Shown here piece after piece: positions 8,168-18,962 of a stretch of DNA of 64,000 nucleotides (positions are counted from its first letter, which is position 1; the number at the start of each line of letters is the position of its first letter). The stretch comes from JAWVFM01 sp038237625 (GTDB lineage Bacteria; Actinomycetota; Thermoleophilia; Solirubrobacterales; 70-9): NCBI GenBank assembly GCA_038237625.1, contig JBBRYM010000003.1, positions 124,001 to 188,000 of the forward strand, written 5' to 3'. The position numbers and the translations under genes were made by a program. Under the pieces are notes generated by a model. The model saw only the letters and a program-made list of their open reading frames with translations, was not told the DNA's origin and did not search any database.

Positions 8168-9631
8168 ATGCGCCGCCTCCTGCCGATCGCCGTCTGCGTT
8201 CTGGGCGCCTGCGTCTCGGCAGCTTCCGCGCAGGCATTCGACGCCGCCGCTGAAATCGCCAATTTCGCGAAGATCGGCGAGCGTTTCGCGCTGAGCGAGT
8301 CGAGCCCCGGATTCCAGGCGCAGCTCGCCCTCCAGTCGCTCGACGGAACGGTCAGTCTGGCTCAGGCGCTCGCTGCGAACCCCGGGCGCCTGCCGGCGAA
8401 CCCCTGCGCCGCCAACTTGGACCTGTGTGCCGGCGACCCGCGCCTCTACGACTGGGGGGGCAGGTACGGAGTCGTGCGCCCGATCGACTACGTCAACCGC
8501 AACGGGGCCGTGATCTCCGGCCACCTGTGGGCGCCGTTGCCCTCAAAGCACCAGAGGATCCACCGTATGCCGGCGATCGTCTTCGTGAACGGCGATCTGG
8601 CTTCCGAGCCGCTCTACTGGTACGCCGCGCAGGCGATCGCCCGCTCGGGGTTCGTCGTCATGACCTTCGATCCCCAGGGCCATGGCGCCTCGGACACGTA
8701 CGGCGCGGGCGACGACCACGATCGCCATGTGGCGATCCAACAGGGCGCCGAGGGCGGGAGCGTGGAGGCAGCGGCCGACGAGGACGCGGTCGAGCAGACG
8801 CACGACGCGCTGAAGTTCCTGCTCTCCTCCCGACGGCACTCCTACCTCCCGCGCCGTACCCCCGGCCATTCGAAGCCCGCCGACTCGCCCGGCCGGATCA
8901 AGCAGCGCCAACTCGCGGTCGCGGGCAAAGCCGACGCCTTCGATCCACTGCGTCGCCTGGTTGACCGGCACGAGATCGGCCTCATCGGACACTCGCGCGG
9001 CGCCGACGCTGTCTCGATCGCCGGCGCCCGCGACCACCGCGTCAAGGCGATCGTCGCCTTCGACAATCTGCTCTCCGAGACCTCCCCGGACGCCAACGGG
9101 CACACGAAGCCCCTCCATCCGCGCGTCCCAGCGCTCGGCATGTCCGCCGACTACTACCAGGCCCCGCAGCCGTACACGGCCGATCCGCCGCCACTCGCAA
9201 AGGACGCAGCCTTCGCGGCCTACCGCAGGGCAGGGGTCGATGCGATGGAGGTGATCGTTCGCGGCGGCACCCATTACGAGTGGTCCTACGCACCTGGGCT
9301 GCCGGCCACCCTTCGCGGCATCGACATGGCCACCTGGTACGCGCAGGCCTGGTTCGACCACTACCTGCGACACAGCCGGAGCGCAGCGAAGCGCCTGCTG
9401 TCCGACCGCTGGCGCCACGACCGGCCCGAGCGCGCCATCGACTCGCGCGGAGACCCCAACCTCTTCTCCTTCTATTACCGCTCCAAGGTCGCCGTCCACG
9501 CCCGTCGCGGGGGCCGCCGGCGCCTCGTGCGCTGCGGCGACCTCAGGAAGGGGTGCCCGTCGCTGGTGCCCAAGGCGCACGACGGGTACCCAGGCGTGTA
9601 CTCCTACCTGAGCGCCCTCGAGGGCGGCTGA
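8168..9631 (+). CDS. Secreted alpha/beta hydrolase
   Basis: 487 residues from ATG 8168 (GTG 8165 adjacent). Residues 1-22 are a signal peptide (LLPIAVCVLGACVSAASA), so the enzyme is exported. The alpha/beta-hydrolase core shows MPAIVFVNGDLASEP, the oxyanion-type TFDPQGHGASD, the nucleophile elbow GLIGHSRGAD (S276) and a late GGTHYEW carrying a candidate catalytic histidine. About 60 residues between strands 4 and the elbow form a lid-like insertion. Substrate unknown: a dienelactone-hydrolase-like or lipase-like esterase is plausible. It stands alone between hairpins, without an operon. Confidence 0.75.
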   Translation: MRRLLPIAVCVLGACVSAASAQAFDAAAEIANFAKIGERFALSESSPGFQAQLALQSLDGTVSLAQALAANPGRLPANPCAANLDLCAGDPRLYDWGGRYGVVRPIDYVNRNGAVISGHLWAPLPSKHQRIHRMPAIVFVNGDLASEPLYWYAAQAIARSGFVVMTFDPQGHGASDTYGAGDDHDRHVAIQQGAEGGSVEAAADEDAVEQTHDALKFLLSSRRHSYLPRRTPGHSKPADSPGRIKQRQLAVAGKADAFDPLRRLVDRHEIGLIGHSRGADAVSIAGARDHRVKAIVAFDNLLSETSPDANGHTKPLHPRVPALGMSADYYQAPQPYTADPPPLAKDAAFAAYRRAGVDAMEVIVRGGTHYEWSYAPGLPATLRGIDMATWYAQAWFDHYLRHSRSAAKRLLSDRWRHDRPERAIDSRGDPNLFSFYYRSKVAVHARRGGRRRLVRCGDLRKGCPSLVPKAHDGYPGVYSYLSALEGG

Positions 9632-9771
9632 GCGGATCACCGCGACAGATCGGCGGCGTGGGTGGCGACGCGAAATACATCGCGAGGCACATCGGCAAGG
9701 ACAAACTCACCGACGACTCGAGCCCGACTCAATAGGCAACCTGATGGGCCGGAACGCCTTCCGCAGACTTT

Positions 9772-9787
9772 CGAGCGAAAACGCTCG
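9772..9787. terminator. Hairpin between convergent hydrolase and gcvPB
   Basis: CGAGCG-AAAA-CGCTCG lies just beyond the gcvPB stop (9794, minus strand) and 140 bases after the hydrolase stop. Short but perfect; probably the end of the gcv transcript. Confidence 0.4.
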
Positions 9788-9793
9788 TCGACG

Positions 9794-11337
9794 CTAGCCG
9801 CGCGGCGTACGGATCACGGGCCTGCGGCTAGCCTTCGCCTCGTCGAGGCGGCGGACCGGTGTGGTGTAGGGAGCATTGCGGGCGATCTCGGGGTCTTCCT
9901 CGGCCTCGGCGAGGATCGCCTCGAAGGCATCGGCGAGCGCGTCGAGCGACTCGCGGGTCTCGGTCTCGGTCGGCTCCACCATCAGCGCCTCTTCGACCAG
10001 GAGCGGGAAGTAGATAGTCGGGGGATGGAAGCCGAAGTCCAGTAGGCGCTTGGCGACATCGAGGGTGGCGATCCCGAGCTCGCGCTTGGCGGGAGCGCCC
10101 GAGAGGACGAACTCGTGCATGGGGGTGCGGTCGAAGGCGAGCGGAAGGTGCTTGCCGGCGCGCCCGGTGCGCATGCGCGCGAGCAGGTAGTTGGCATTCA
10201 GGACCGCTGTCTCCGATGCTTCTTGGAGCCCATCCCCGCCAAGGCTCGCGATGTACGCGTAGGAGCGAACGAAGACCCCGAAGTTGCCCTGGAATCCGCG
10301 CAGGCGCCCAATCGACTTGGGCGCGTCGTGCTCGAGGTCGAAGCGGGGGCCGGAGCCATTAGCGCTCTCAGAGCGAACGATTCGAGGCACCGGCAGGAAC
10401 GGCTGGATCCGGTCGGAGACGGCGATGGGCCCTGCGCCGGGGCCGCCGCCGCCGTGGGGCTGCGAGAACGACTTGTGGAGGTTGAGGTGGACGATGTCGA
10501 AGCCCATGTCGCCCGGGCGCGAGCGGCCCATCACCGCGTTCAGGTTGGCCCCGTCGTAGTAGAGGGTCCCGCCGATCCCATGCACCACCGAGGCGATCTC
10601 GGTGATGTTGCGGTCGAAGAGGCCGAGGGTGTTGGGGTTTGTCAGCATGAGGCAGGCGACGCTCTCGTCGGCCTTCTCGCGCAGGTCGTCCAGATCGACG
10701 CCGCCGTCTGGCGCGGTCGCCACCTTGATGACCTCGTAGCCGGCCATCGTCACCGTCGCGGGGTTCGTGCCGTGCGAGGTATCGGGGGTGAGAACACGCG
10801 TGCGCTCCTCGCCGCGGTCCTCGTGGTAGGCACGGGTCAACAGCAGGCCTGCGAGCTCGCCGTGGGAGCCGGCGGAGGGCTGAAGCGAGACGTGCGGCAG
10901 GCCCGTGATCTCCGACAACGCCCGCTCCAGGCGCCACATCAGCTCGAGGGCGCCCTGCGCCCGCTTGGGGTGCTGGGCCGGATGAAGTCGCGCATGGCCA
11001 GGCAGCGCCGCCACGCGCTCGTTTACGCGAGGGTTGTGCTTCATCGTGCAGGAACCCAGCGGATAGGAGGCGGTGTCGAGGTCGAAGTTGCGCCGCGAGA
11101 TCCGGTTGTAGTGGCGAACGATCTCGGGCTCGGATACCTCCGGGAGCTCGGCGGGCGTGACGCGGAGGAACTTCTGCGGGATCAGCTCCTCGATAGGCGT
11201 CTCTGGGACTCCCGGCTGAGGCATGACGGCGGCGCGGCGACCTTCCACGGAGCGCTCGTAGATCGTGGTCACCGGTTCCCTTTGCTGAGGGGTCGGGGTG
11301 CCCGCGGATGTAGGCGGTGAAGGAGCGGCGCCCGAAG

Positions 11338-11341
<4 letters not shown>
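9794..11341 (-). CDS. gcvPB: Glycine dehydrogenase (decarboxylating) subunit 2
   Basis: 515 residues. It carries the PLP site: the lysine is K290 in LNLHKSFSQPHGGGGPG, with the Gly-rich loop behind it. P-protein decarboxylates glycine and passes the aminomethyl group to the lipoyl arm of GcvH. The first 25 residues are a Pro/Thr-rich extension; DTASYPLGSCTMKHNP and the TPDTSHGTNPATV block are canonical. It overlaps gcvPA by four bases, so the two halves are made together. Last gene of gcvT-gcvH-gcvPA-gcvPB. Confidence 0.95.
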
Positions 11342-12753
<1,412 letters not shown>

Positions 12754-12798
12754 GCGGTGGAGCTTAGGGACAGCGGCCGACCGCCCCGCAGGCCTCGG

Positions 12799-13191
12799 CT
12801 AGCTCGACGCCAGCATCTCCCGGTACGCCGCGGCGTTCATGAGCTGGTCCACCTCGGACGGGTCCGAGAGCTTCACCTTCACCAGCCAGCCTTCTCCGTA
12901 AGGGTCCTCGTTGATCGTCTCGGGGCTCTCGCCGGCCGCCTCGTTCACAGCGGTCACCTCACCCGAGAGCGGTGCGTAGACATCGGAGACCGCCTTGACC
13001 GACTCGACCTCGGCATACGTTTGGTCCTTGGCCACGGTGGCACCCACCACAGGCGGCTCGAAGAAAACGACCTCGCCAAGCGAATCCTGCGCGAACCACG
13101 TGATCCCGAACGTCGCCTCCCCGCCGTCGACGCGTGCCCAGTCGTGTTCGGCGTGGTACTTCAGCTCGTCGGGGTAGCTCTCCTCGGCCAA
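12799..13191 (-). CDS. gcvH: Glycine cleavage system H protein
   Basis: 130 residues from a TTG at 13189-13191, chosen because AGGAGGG ends five bases upstream and because the protein then begins at the usual place (YPDELKYHAEHDWARV). The lipoylated lysine is K66 in EVESVKAVSDVYAP. H protein shuttles the aminomethyl group between P, T and L proteins. It starts 17 bases after the gcvT stop. The much longer open frame reaching to 13734 is the shadow of gcvT. Confidence 0.93.
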   Translation of the reverse strand: MAEESYPDELKYHAEHDWARVDGGEATFGITWFAQDSLGEVVFFEPPVVGATVAKDQTYAEVESVKAVSDVYAPLSGEVTAVNEAAGESPETINEDPYGEGWLVKVKLSDPSEVDQLMNAAAYREMLASS

Positions 13192-13208
13192 CTCGGCCCT
13201 CCTGTTCG

Positions 13209-14279
13209 CTAGTCGTCGCGGTGGTAAAGCGGCTTGGACTCTACGCGCGCGGGGCGCCGGCGGCCGCGCACGTCGATCTCGATCTCTGTTCCGGGCGCGG
13301 CGAGGTCGGCGCGGACGTACCCCATCCCGATTCCGACCTCCATCGAAGGCGAGAGCGTCCCGCTGGTCACGACGCCGACTTTCTCGTCGCCGAGGACCAC
13401 CGCGTTGCCCTGCCGCGGAATGCCGGGCCCCGTGAGCACGAACGGCGCGAGCTTCTCCTCCGGCCCCTCCGCTCGAACCGCGGCGACGGCATCGGCGCCC
13501 AGGAACTCCGTCTCTTCCCTGCAGCACCAGCCCAAACCGGCCTCGATCGGGCCTCGCTCCTCCATCAGGTCGTTGCCGTAGAGGTGAAAGCAGACTTCGA
13601 GCCGCAGGGTGTCGCGCGCGGCCAAGCCGGCGGGCTTTGCGCCGGCCTCCAGGAGCGCGTCCCACAAGGCCGGCGCAGCCCCCGGATCGACGAGGACCTC
13701 CACTCCGTCCTCGCCGGTGTATCCAGTTCCGCAAACCAGCGCCTCGGCGTCGTTCAGCTCGACGGTCGCGGTGCGCATCCGGTCCGGCAACTCCGTGCTC
13801 GACAGGCCCGCGACCACCCCGCGCGCCCGCGGGCCCTGCACCGCGAGCATCGCGTAGCGATCGATCGCATCTTCAACCTCGGCATCGAAATCCCCGGCGT
13901 GATCTCGAAACCAGGCGAGATCGCGCTCGTGGTTGGCGGCGTTGGTGACGGTCAGGTACCGGTCGTCAGCGAGGCGGTAAGTGAAGAGGTCGTCGAGGAC
14001 TCCGCCGCCCTCGCGGCACAGCACCGAGTACTGCGCGCCACCGACCTCCAGCTTCGCGACATCGTTGGAGAGGACGCGTTGGAGGAAGTCGAGAGCTCCG
14101 GGGCCGGAGGTCTCGACTTCGCCCATGTGGGACACATCGAAGACGCCGACGCCGGAGCGGACAGCGAGATGCTCGGAGCGAACTCCCTCGTACTGCACCG
14201 GCATCTCCCAGCCGGCGAAATCCACGAGGTTGGCGCCGGCGGCCACGTGGTTCTCGTACAGGGGGGTTCTCCGCAGCAC
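13209..14279 (-). CDS. gcvT: Aminomethyltransferase (glycine cleavage T protein)
   Basis: 356 residues. T protein transfers the methylene group from lipoyl-H to tetrahydrofolate and releases ammonia. Typical N-terminus TPLYENHVAAGANLVDFAGWEMPVQYEG, then SGVGVFDVSHMGEVE and GTGYTGEDGVEVLV; the C-terminal barrel ends with RPARVESKPLYHRDD. It is the first gene of the gcv operon, about 205 bases after ftsZ with a striking hairpin in that leader. I see no glycine riboswitch. Confidence 0.94.
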   Translation of the reverse strand: MLRRTPLYENHVAAGANLVDFAGWEMPVQYEGVRSEHLAVRSGVGVFDVSHMGEVETSGPGALDFLQRVLSNDVAKLEVGGAQYSVLCREGGGVLDDLFTYRLADDRYLTVTNAANHERDLAWFRDHAGDFDAEVEDAIDRYAMLAVQGPRARGVVAGLSSTELPDRMRTATVELNDAEALVCGTGYTGEDGVEVLVDPGAAPALWDALLEAGAKPAGLAARDTLRLEVCFHLYGNDLMEERGPIEAGLGWCCREETEFLGADAVAAVRAEGPEEKLAPFVLTGPGIPRQGNAVVLGDEKVGVVTSGTLSPSMEVGIGMGYVRADLAAPGTEIEIDVRGRRRPARVESKPLYHRDD

Positions 14280-14345
14280 GTTGCGGAAGGCTATAGACGT
14301 TCACAAAGGCAACGAGGGAGGACGCAGGGGGCAGCCCTGGCCGAC

Positions 14346-14388
14346 GATGGACGAGAAACGTGACCACGGGTTGCGGTTCGCGTCCATC
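14346..14388 (-). promoter_or_regulatory. Long near-perfect hairpin in the gcvT leader
   Basis: Read on the minus strand the arms GATGGACG / CGTCCATC continue inward through symmetric one- or two-base mismatches: c.t, GAA/TTC, c.t, CG/CG, ca/ca, ACC/GGT, closing on a CGT loop. The 43-base element sits 67 bases upstream of the gcvT start. It could be a structured leader or protein site; it is not a recognised riboswitch. Confidence 0.5.
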
Positions 14389-14486
14389 ACTGTCTAGAAC
14401 GACTCGGGACGTCGGGGCCGGCGCGACGCCCGCCCTCACCAGCTTCAACCCCGCGGGCAGCACCAGGCCGCCGGAGGAGACCGCGG

Positions 14487-15572
14487 CTAGCGGCCCTTCA
14501 GGAAGTCCGGGACGTCGACTTCGTCGTCGGAGAGCTGCAAGTCGCGGCGCTCGCGGTCGGGAAGCCGGCTGACGCCGCGGCGACGGGCCCGGTCGCGCAC
14601 CTGGATCGGCTTGCGGGCGAGGGTCTCGAAGCCCTCGAAACCGGTTGCGATCACCGTTACGCGGATCTCGTCTCCGATCGTCGGGTCGATGACGGTCCCG
14701 AAGATGATGTTGGCCGACTTATCGGCCGTCGAGACGACGATATCCGCGGCCTCGTTGACCTCGAACAGGTTGAGGTCGTCGGAGCCCGTGAAGTTGAGGA
14801 GCATCCCGGTCGCGCCGTCGATGCCCTGCTCCATGAGCGGCGAAGAGATCGCCATCTTGGCCGCCTCGCTTGCGCGATTCTCGCCGGAGGCAACGCCGAT
14901 ACCCATCATCGCCGAGCCGGCCTCCGACATCACAGTGCGGACGTCGGCGAAGTCCAGGTTGATCTGGCCGGGCGTGGTGATCAGGTCGGTAATGCCCTGG
15001 ACACCCTGGCGCAGGATGTCGTCGGCCATCCGGAACGCCTCCTGGACGGAGGTACGCCGCTCGACCACCTGGAGCAGCTTCTCGTTGGGGACGATGATGA
15101 GCGTGTCGACCTTGGCGCGGAGCTTGTCGATGCCCTCGAGGGCCTGCTGCATGCGCTTGTTGCCCTCGAACTCGAACGGCTTGGTCACAACGCCTACGGT
15201 CAGGGCGCCGATCTCCTCCTTGGCGATCTCGGCGATCACCGGGGCGGAGCCGGTTCCCGTTCCACCGCCCTCCCCGGCGGTGACGAAGACCATGTCGGAG
15301 CCCTTGAGGGCCTCTTTGATGTCGTCGCGCGACTCAGCGGCTGCGCCGGCGCCGACGTCGGGGTTCGCCCCCGCGCCGAGGCCTTTGGTGAGGTTGTGGC
15401 CGATCGACAGCTTGATGTCGGCCTCGCAGGCTTGAAGCGCCTGGACGTCGGTGTTGATCGCGATGAACTCGACTCCCTTCAGCCCAGCGTCGACCATGCG
15501 CGAAACGGCATTGGTACCGCCGCCACCGGCGCCGACCACCTTGATGACCGCGAGGTACGAAGACTCCACCAT
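14487..15572 (-). CDS. ftsZ: Cell division protein FtsZ
   Basis: 361 residues from ATG 15570-15572 (MVESSYLAVIKVVGAGGGG); the longer frame upstream has no coding character. FtsZ is the tubulin-like GTPase forming the division ring. The tubulin signature GGGTGTG is at residues 102-108 and the T7 loop NLDFADVRTVM follows. A short variable linker leads to the C-terminal peptide DVPDFLKGR, the usual site for FtsA or SepF binding. Last gene of the dcw cluster, with its own promoter at 15677-15705. Confidence 0.97.
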   Translation of the reverse strand: MVESSYLAVIKVVGAGGGGTNAVSRMVDAGLKGVEFIAINTDVQALQACEADIKLSIGHNLTKGLGAGANPDVGAGAAAESRDDIKEALKGSDMVFVTAGEGGGTGTGSAPVIAEIAKEEIGALTVGVVTKPFEFEGNKRMQQALEGIDKLRAKVDTLIIVPNEKLLQVVERRTSVQEAFRMADDILRQGVQGITDLITTPGQINLDFADVRTVMSEAGSAMMGIGVASGENRASEAAKMAISSPLMEQGIDGATGMLLNFTGSDDLNLFEVNEAADIVVSTADKSANIIFGTVIDPTIGDEIRVTVIATGFEGFETLARKPIQVRDRARRRGVSRLPDRERRDLQLSDDEVDVPDFLKGR

Positions 15573-15628
15573 GTTGCTTGACCGCTTTCTGTGGCTTGCC
15601 CGCGGACGCTTTTGACGTCCGAGAGTGA

Positions 15629-15663
15629 AGGGATAGTTGAGGGTTGCCTCCAACCCCATCCCT
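15629..15663 (-). promoter_or_regulatory. Stem-loop in the ftsZ leader
   Basis: Outer arms AGGGAT/ATCCCT (15629-15634, 15658-15663) and inner arms GGGTTG/CAACCC (15641-15646, 15651-15656) around a four-base loop. It begins just downstream of the predicted ftsZ start point and about 57 bases before the ATG, so it would be at the 5' end of the ftsZ mRNA; a role in mRNA stability or control is possible. Confidence 0.45.
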
Positions 15664-15676
15664 GAATCTAGACGTG

Positions 15677-15705
15677 ACCGTACGACATTGTCGGTCCCGT
15701 GTCAA
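15677..15705 (-). promoter_or_regulatory. Promoter of ftsZ
   Basis: Perfect -35 TTGACA (15705-15700), 17-base spacer, -10 TACGGT (15682-15677), fitting the actinobacterial TAnnnT form. It lies between ftsQ and ftsZ and would give ftsZ expression independent of the upstream cluster. Confidence 0.65.
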
Positions 15706-15813
15706 TCTCCGCCCCACTTTGCGGCACGGAATCGTGCAACGCGCAAAGTCTTAACCGCAGGTCGAGGGTTTTCGAGCGGCGCCGACTCTAGACTCGGACT
15801 TGAGGGTTTGCTA

Positions 15814-16743
15814 CTAGCCTCCCACGGCAGGGCGCGCGGGAATCCTCACGTCGACGTAGGCGAACGTGTCGAGCTTAGGGTCAGCCAGCACCGCGGCCGC
15901 GGCGGCCCATTTTCGGGCCGCGGCGTCGCTCGAGCCGAACTGGATGCGAAAACCGCCCCTGAGCGTCACCGTGATACCGGTGGCGGAATCGGTCGAGGCC
16001 CCCTCGATCAGCGGCCGAAGCGGAGTCGGCGCGGCGCCGACGACGAGCGCCCGGCCGAGTGGGTCCCCGCCCAGCCGGCCACTGGAGTGGACCGTTTTCA
16101 CGTGGAGTACTGGAAGGCTCGCGGCCTCGTCCTTGGAGAGCTCGAGGCCCGTGAGGATGGTTCCGTCGGCGGCAAGCGGGACCTCGGTGCTCCCGTCGTT
16201 CGCGAGCATCGCCGGGGGCCGCGGGATCACATGGACGGTGAGCGCACTCGGGAAATGGGCGTCGGCGCTGACCGAAGCGACGGTGGGAAAGCTCGCCACC
16301 GCCGCTTGGAGCTTCCCGATGTCGACGTCCAGGGTGCTCTCGGAATGACCCGCCGAAGTGAGGGCAGCGACGATCTTCGGCGCGTCGGAGGTGCTGGCTC
16401 CTTCCACCGTCACGTGGCGGGCGGAGACCAGCGAGGAATGGCGAAACCAGCCGAAGTAGAGAGCGGCGATGGCGATGAGCGCGATCACGACAATCCGCGC
16501 GGCGCGGAAGCTCGGCGGGGCGAAGCTCGGCCGCGGAATCGAGAATGAAGGCAGCGACAGGCGGGGCAGCGCGATCGCGCCGCCGGTTCGCGGCGACGGG
16601 GTCTTCGGCCGGCTCATCTGGGTGCGAGCGGGCGCCGGTTGCCGCTTTTTCGCGCGCGGTGCGACCGGGCTTCGCTTTGGACGCAGCTTCGCGGCCGGAG
16701 CTGCTCGCCGCCGGCCGGCGGGCGTTGACGCGCGCGTGCTCAT
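15814..16743 (-). CDS. ftsQ: Cell division protein FtsQ
   Basis: 309 residues from ATG 16741-16743, overlapping the murB stop (ATGA). A long Arg/Lys/Pro-rich cytoplasmic segment (residues 1-75) precedes one membrane helix (RIVVIALIAIAALYFGWF), then a POTRA domain beginning ARHVTVEGASTSDAPKIVAAL, and the beta domain. FtsQ links cytoplasmic and periplasmic divisome parts with FtsL and FtsB-like partners. The cytoplasmic tail is longer than in most FtsQ but usual for actinobacteria. Confidence 0.9.
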   Translation of the reverse strand: MSTRASTPAGRRRAAPAAKLRPKRSPVAPRAKKRQPAPARTQMSRPKTPSPRTGGAIALPRLSLPSFSIPRPSFAPPSFRAARIVVIALIAIAALYFGWFRHSSLVSARHVTVEGASTSDAPKIVAALTSAGHSESTLDVDIGKLQAAVASFPTVASVSADAHFPSALTVHVIPRPPAMLANDGSTEVPLAADGTILTGLELSKDEAASLPVLHVKTVHSSGRLGGDPLGRALVVGAAPTPLRPLIEGASTDSATGITVTLRGGFRIQFGSSDAAARKWAAAAAVLADPKLDTFAYVDVRIPARPAVGG

Positions 16744-17651
16744 CGGGCCCAGTCCTCGGGCCACGCGACGTCGCCCAGGACCTGGACCTCGGGCTCGAGA
16801 TCCACGCCGAACTCCTCCCGGACCCGCCGGCGGCCGGTCGCCATCAGCGCGAGGATGTCGGCGGTTGTCGCGTCGCCCATGTTCTCGACGAAGTTCGCGT
16901 GCTTTTCCGAGAACCGTGCACCCCCGACCCGAAGGCCGCGACAACCGGCCGCCTCGAGAAGCTGCCCGGCGGTGCGGCCCTCGGCCCGTCGATCGTCGGG
17001 ATTCTTGAACGTCGAGCCGAAGGTCTTGATTCCCGAGGGCTGGGCATCGCGCCTCTTGGCACGCATCCCGGCCAAGGTCGACTTGATCGCTGCGACCTCG
17101 CCGGGATGAAGCAGGAAGGTGGCGCGAGAGACGATCTCTCCCTCGGCGAGGTTCGAGCGCCGGTAGCGGAAGCCCAGCGCTGCGGGTGCGCGCGAGTCCA
17201 CGCCCGACGACGTGCAGACGTCGACCGATTCGAGGACCTCGGCGAGCTGGCCGCCATAGGCGTTTGCGTTCATCCGCACCGCCCCACCCGCGGTCCCGGG
17301 GATGTTGATCCCGAACTCCAAGCCGGAGAGCCCCCAGCCCGCGGCCTTCGCGGCCGCCGAGGGAAGGCGCGCGCCACCACCGCAGACGACGCGCTCGCCG
17401 TCGCGTTCGATTGTGGCCAGCTCACCGTCCAGCTTCAGCACGAGTCCGCGATAACCCTCATCAGATACGAGGAGGTTCGACCCCGATCCCACCACTCCTA
17501 CCGCGAGGCCCTCGTCGCGTGCGAAGGCGAGTAGCGAAACGAGCTCATCCTCGGTTGCCGGGCGCGCGAACAGATCGGCTTTTCCTCCCGCCCTCACCGT
17601 GGTCAGACGCGCGAGCGAATAATTACGCTGGACCCCGGAGGGCTTGCTCAC
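16740..17651 (-). CDS. murB: UDP-N-acetylenolpyruvoylglucosamine reductase
   Basis: 303 residues. MurB reduces enolpyruvyl-UDP-GlcNAc to UDP-MurNAc with FAD and NADPH. FAD-binding residues are in VGVVGSGSNLLVSDEGYRGL; the middle GINIPGTAGGAVRMNANAYGG and the C-terminal segment with KTFGSTFKNPDD (catalytic serine region) and GARFSEKHANFVEN identify it as a type II MurB. Overlaps murC by four bases. Confidence 0.95.
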   Translation of the reverse strand: MSKPSGVQRNYSLARLTTVRAGGKADLFARPATEDELVSLLAFARDEGLAVGVVGSGSNLLVSDEGYRGLVLKLDGELATIERDGERVVCGGGARLPSAAAKAAGWGLSGLEFGINIPGTAGGAVRMNANAYGGQLAEVLESVDVCTSSGVDSRAPAALGFRYRRSNLAEGEIVSRATFLLHPGEVAAIKSTLAGMRAKRRDAQPSGIKTFGSTFKNPDDRRAEGRTAGQLLEAAGCRGLRVGGARFSEKHANFVENMGDATTADILALMATGRRRVREEFGVDLEPEVQVLGDVAWPEDWAR

Positions 17652-18958
17652 GCCGGCTCCTCAACCATGGCGTCGGCGACCCGGAACACGTCGCCCGCGC
17701 CGATCGTGACGGCGAGGTCGCCGTCGCGAAGCTCCCCCTCCAGACGCCGCGCGGCGGTATCGATGTCACCCAGCCACAGCGCTCGTCGCCCTCCCAGGTT
17801 GTCGGCGGCGGCGCGTAGGACGTCCAGGCCGCTCACTCCGGCCAGCTCGCCCGCCGGCTCCTCCCGGGCGGCGTAGACGTCGAGCACCCCGACCACATCC
17901 GCGGCCGCGAGGGCACGGCCAAAGCCGCCGGCGAGCGCCTTGGTCCGCGAGTAGAGGTGCGGTTGGAAGACGGCCACGAGACGCCGGGGGGCGAGCCCCC
18001 GCAACGCTGTGAGCGCGGCCGCGACCTCGGTTGGATGATGGGCATAGTCGTCGTAGACGAGGGCGCCGCTTCGGTGTCGGCCCTTGCGCTCGAGACGGCG
18101 AAGCATTCCGGGAAAGCCGGTGAGAGCGCCGGCGAAGGCATCGGCGTCCAGGCCACAGAGGCCCACCGCCGCAATGGCGCCGCGTGCGTTGGCGAGGTTG
18201 TGCCGTCCGGGAATCGCCAGCCCCAGCTCCGGGCCCGGGCGCTCGTCGTCGAAGCGGACGACCTGGCTGCCAGACCGGGCGAGGGAGTCGAGATCGCTCG
18301 CGGCACCCAGCGCCAGCCCCTTCGCAGGCGCAGCGAACCGCTCGAAGGCACCGAGGAGCTCGCCTCGCGAGCGCCACCGGGCGTGGTGGTCGAGCTCGAC
18401 GTTGGTGACGATGGCGACCTCGGGACTCAGCTCGAGAAAGCTGCCATCCGACTCGTCGGTCTCGGCGACGATCCACTCCCCCTCGCCGAGCCCGGCGTTG
18501 GCGGGCGCGCCGGCGGGACCGGCGCCGGGCAGCTCGCCGCCGAGGACAAAGGTCGGATCGGCGCCGATGGCGCGCAGGCCATGCGCCAGCATTCCCGCGG
18601 TGGTCGTCTTGCCGTGGGTGCCCGCGACGGCGAGAAGGCGCCGGCCCCCCACGACCTCCGCAAGCAGCTCGCCCCGGTGAATCACCCGCTGGCGGCGCTC
18701 GCGCGCGCGGGTCAGCTCGGGGTTGTCCTCTCCTATCGCCGAGGACACCACCACGTCGGCGTTCTCGGGCACCGCGTCGGCGTCGTGGCCGATGCGGGGC
18801 TCCAGTCCGGAGGCTCGCAGGCGCTCCACGTAGGAGCTCTCAGCCCGGTCGGAGCCGGTAACCCGCGCGCCCAGCGAGTGCGCAATGAGGGCGAGGGCGC
18901 TCATCCCGGCGCCGCCGATCGCGATGAAGTGAAGCTGTCGGCCCTCGAAGTCGCTCAC
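17648..18958 (-). CDS. murC: UDP-N-acetylmuramate-L-alanine ligase
   Basis: 436 residues from GTG 18956-18958, five bases after the murG stop. The ATP-binding GTHGKTT is at residues 113-119; the N-terminal IAIGGAGMSALALIAHSLG loop binds the UDP moiety, and PEVAIVTNVELDHH plus VYDDYAHHPTEV are family hallmarks. It adds the first amino acid of the peptidoglycan stem. The longer open frame reaching to 19546 overlaps murG and is a shadow. Confidence 0.96.
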   Translation of the reverse strand: MSDFEGRQLHFIAIGGAGMSALALIAHSLGARVTGSDRAESSYVERLRASGLEPRIGHDADAVPENADVVVSSAIGEDNPELTRARERRQRVIHRGELLAEVVGGRRLLAVAGTHGKTTTAGMLAHGLRAIGADPTFVLGGELPGAGPAGAPANAGLGEGEWIVAETDESDGSFLELSPEVAIVTNVELDHHARWRSRGELLGAFERFAAPAKGLALGAASDLDSLARSGSQVVRFDDERPGPELGLAIPGRHNLANARGAIAAVGLCGLDADAFAGALTGFPGMLRRLERKGRHRSGALVYDDYAHHPTEVAAALTALRGLAPRRLVAVFQPHLYSRTKALAGGFGRALAAADVVGVLDVYAAREEPAGELAGVSGLDVLRAAADNLGGRRALWLGDIDTAARRLEGELRDGDLAVTIGAGDVFRVADAMVEEPA

Positions 18959-18962
18959 GGGC

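Noticed and set aside
12799..13734. A 311-codon GcvH with long N-terminal extension
   Set aside because: The extension is the antiphase image of gcvT; a TTG with a perfect ribosome site gives a normal GcvH.
14280..14486. Glycine riboswitch before gcvT
   Set aside because: The conserved GGAGAG and CUCUCAGG-type elements are not present; only the 43-base hairpin is seen.
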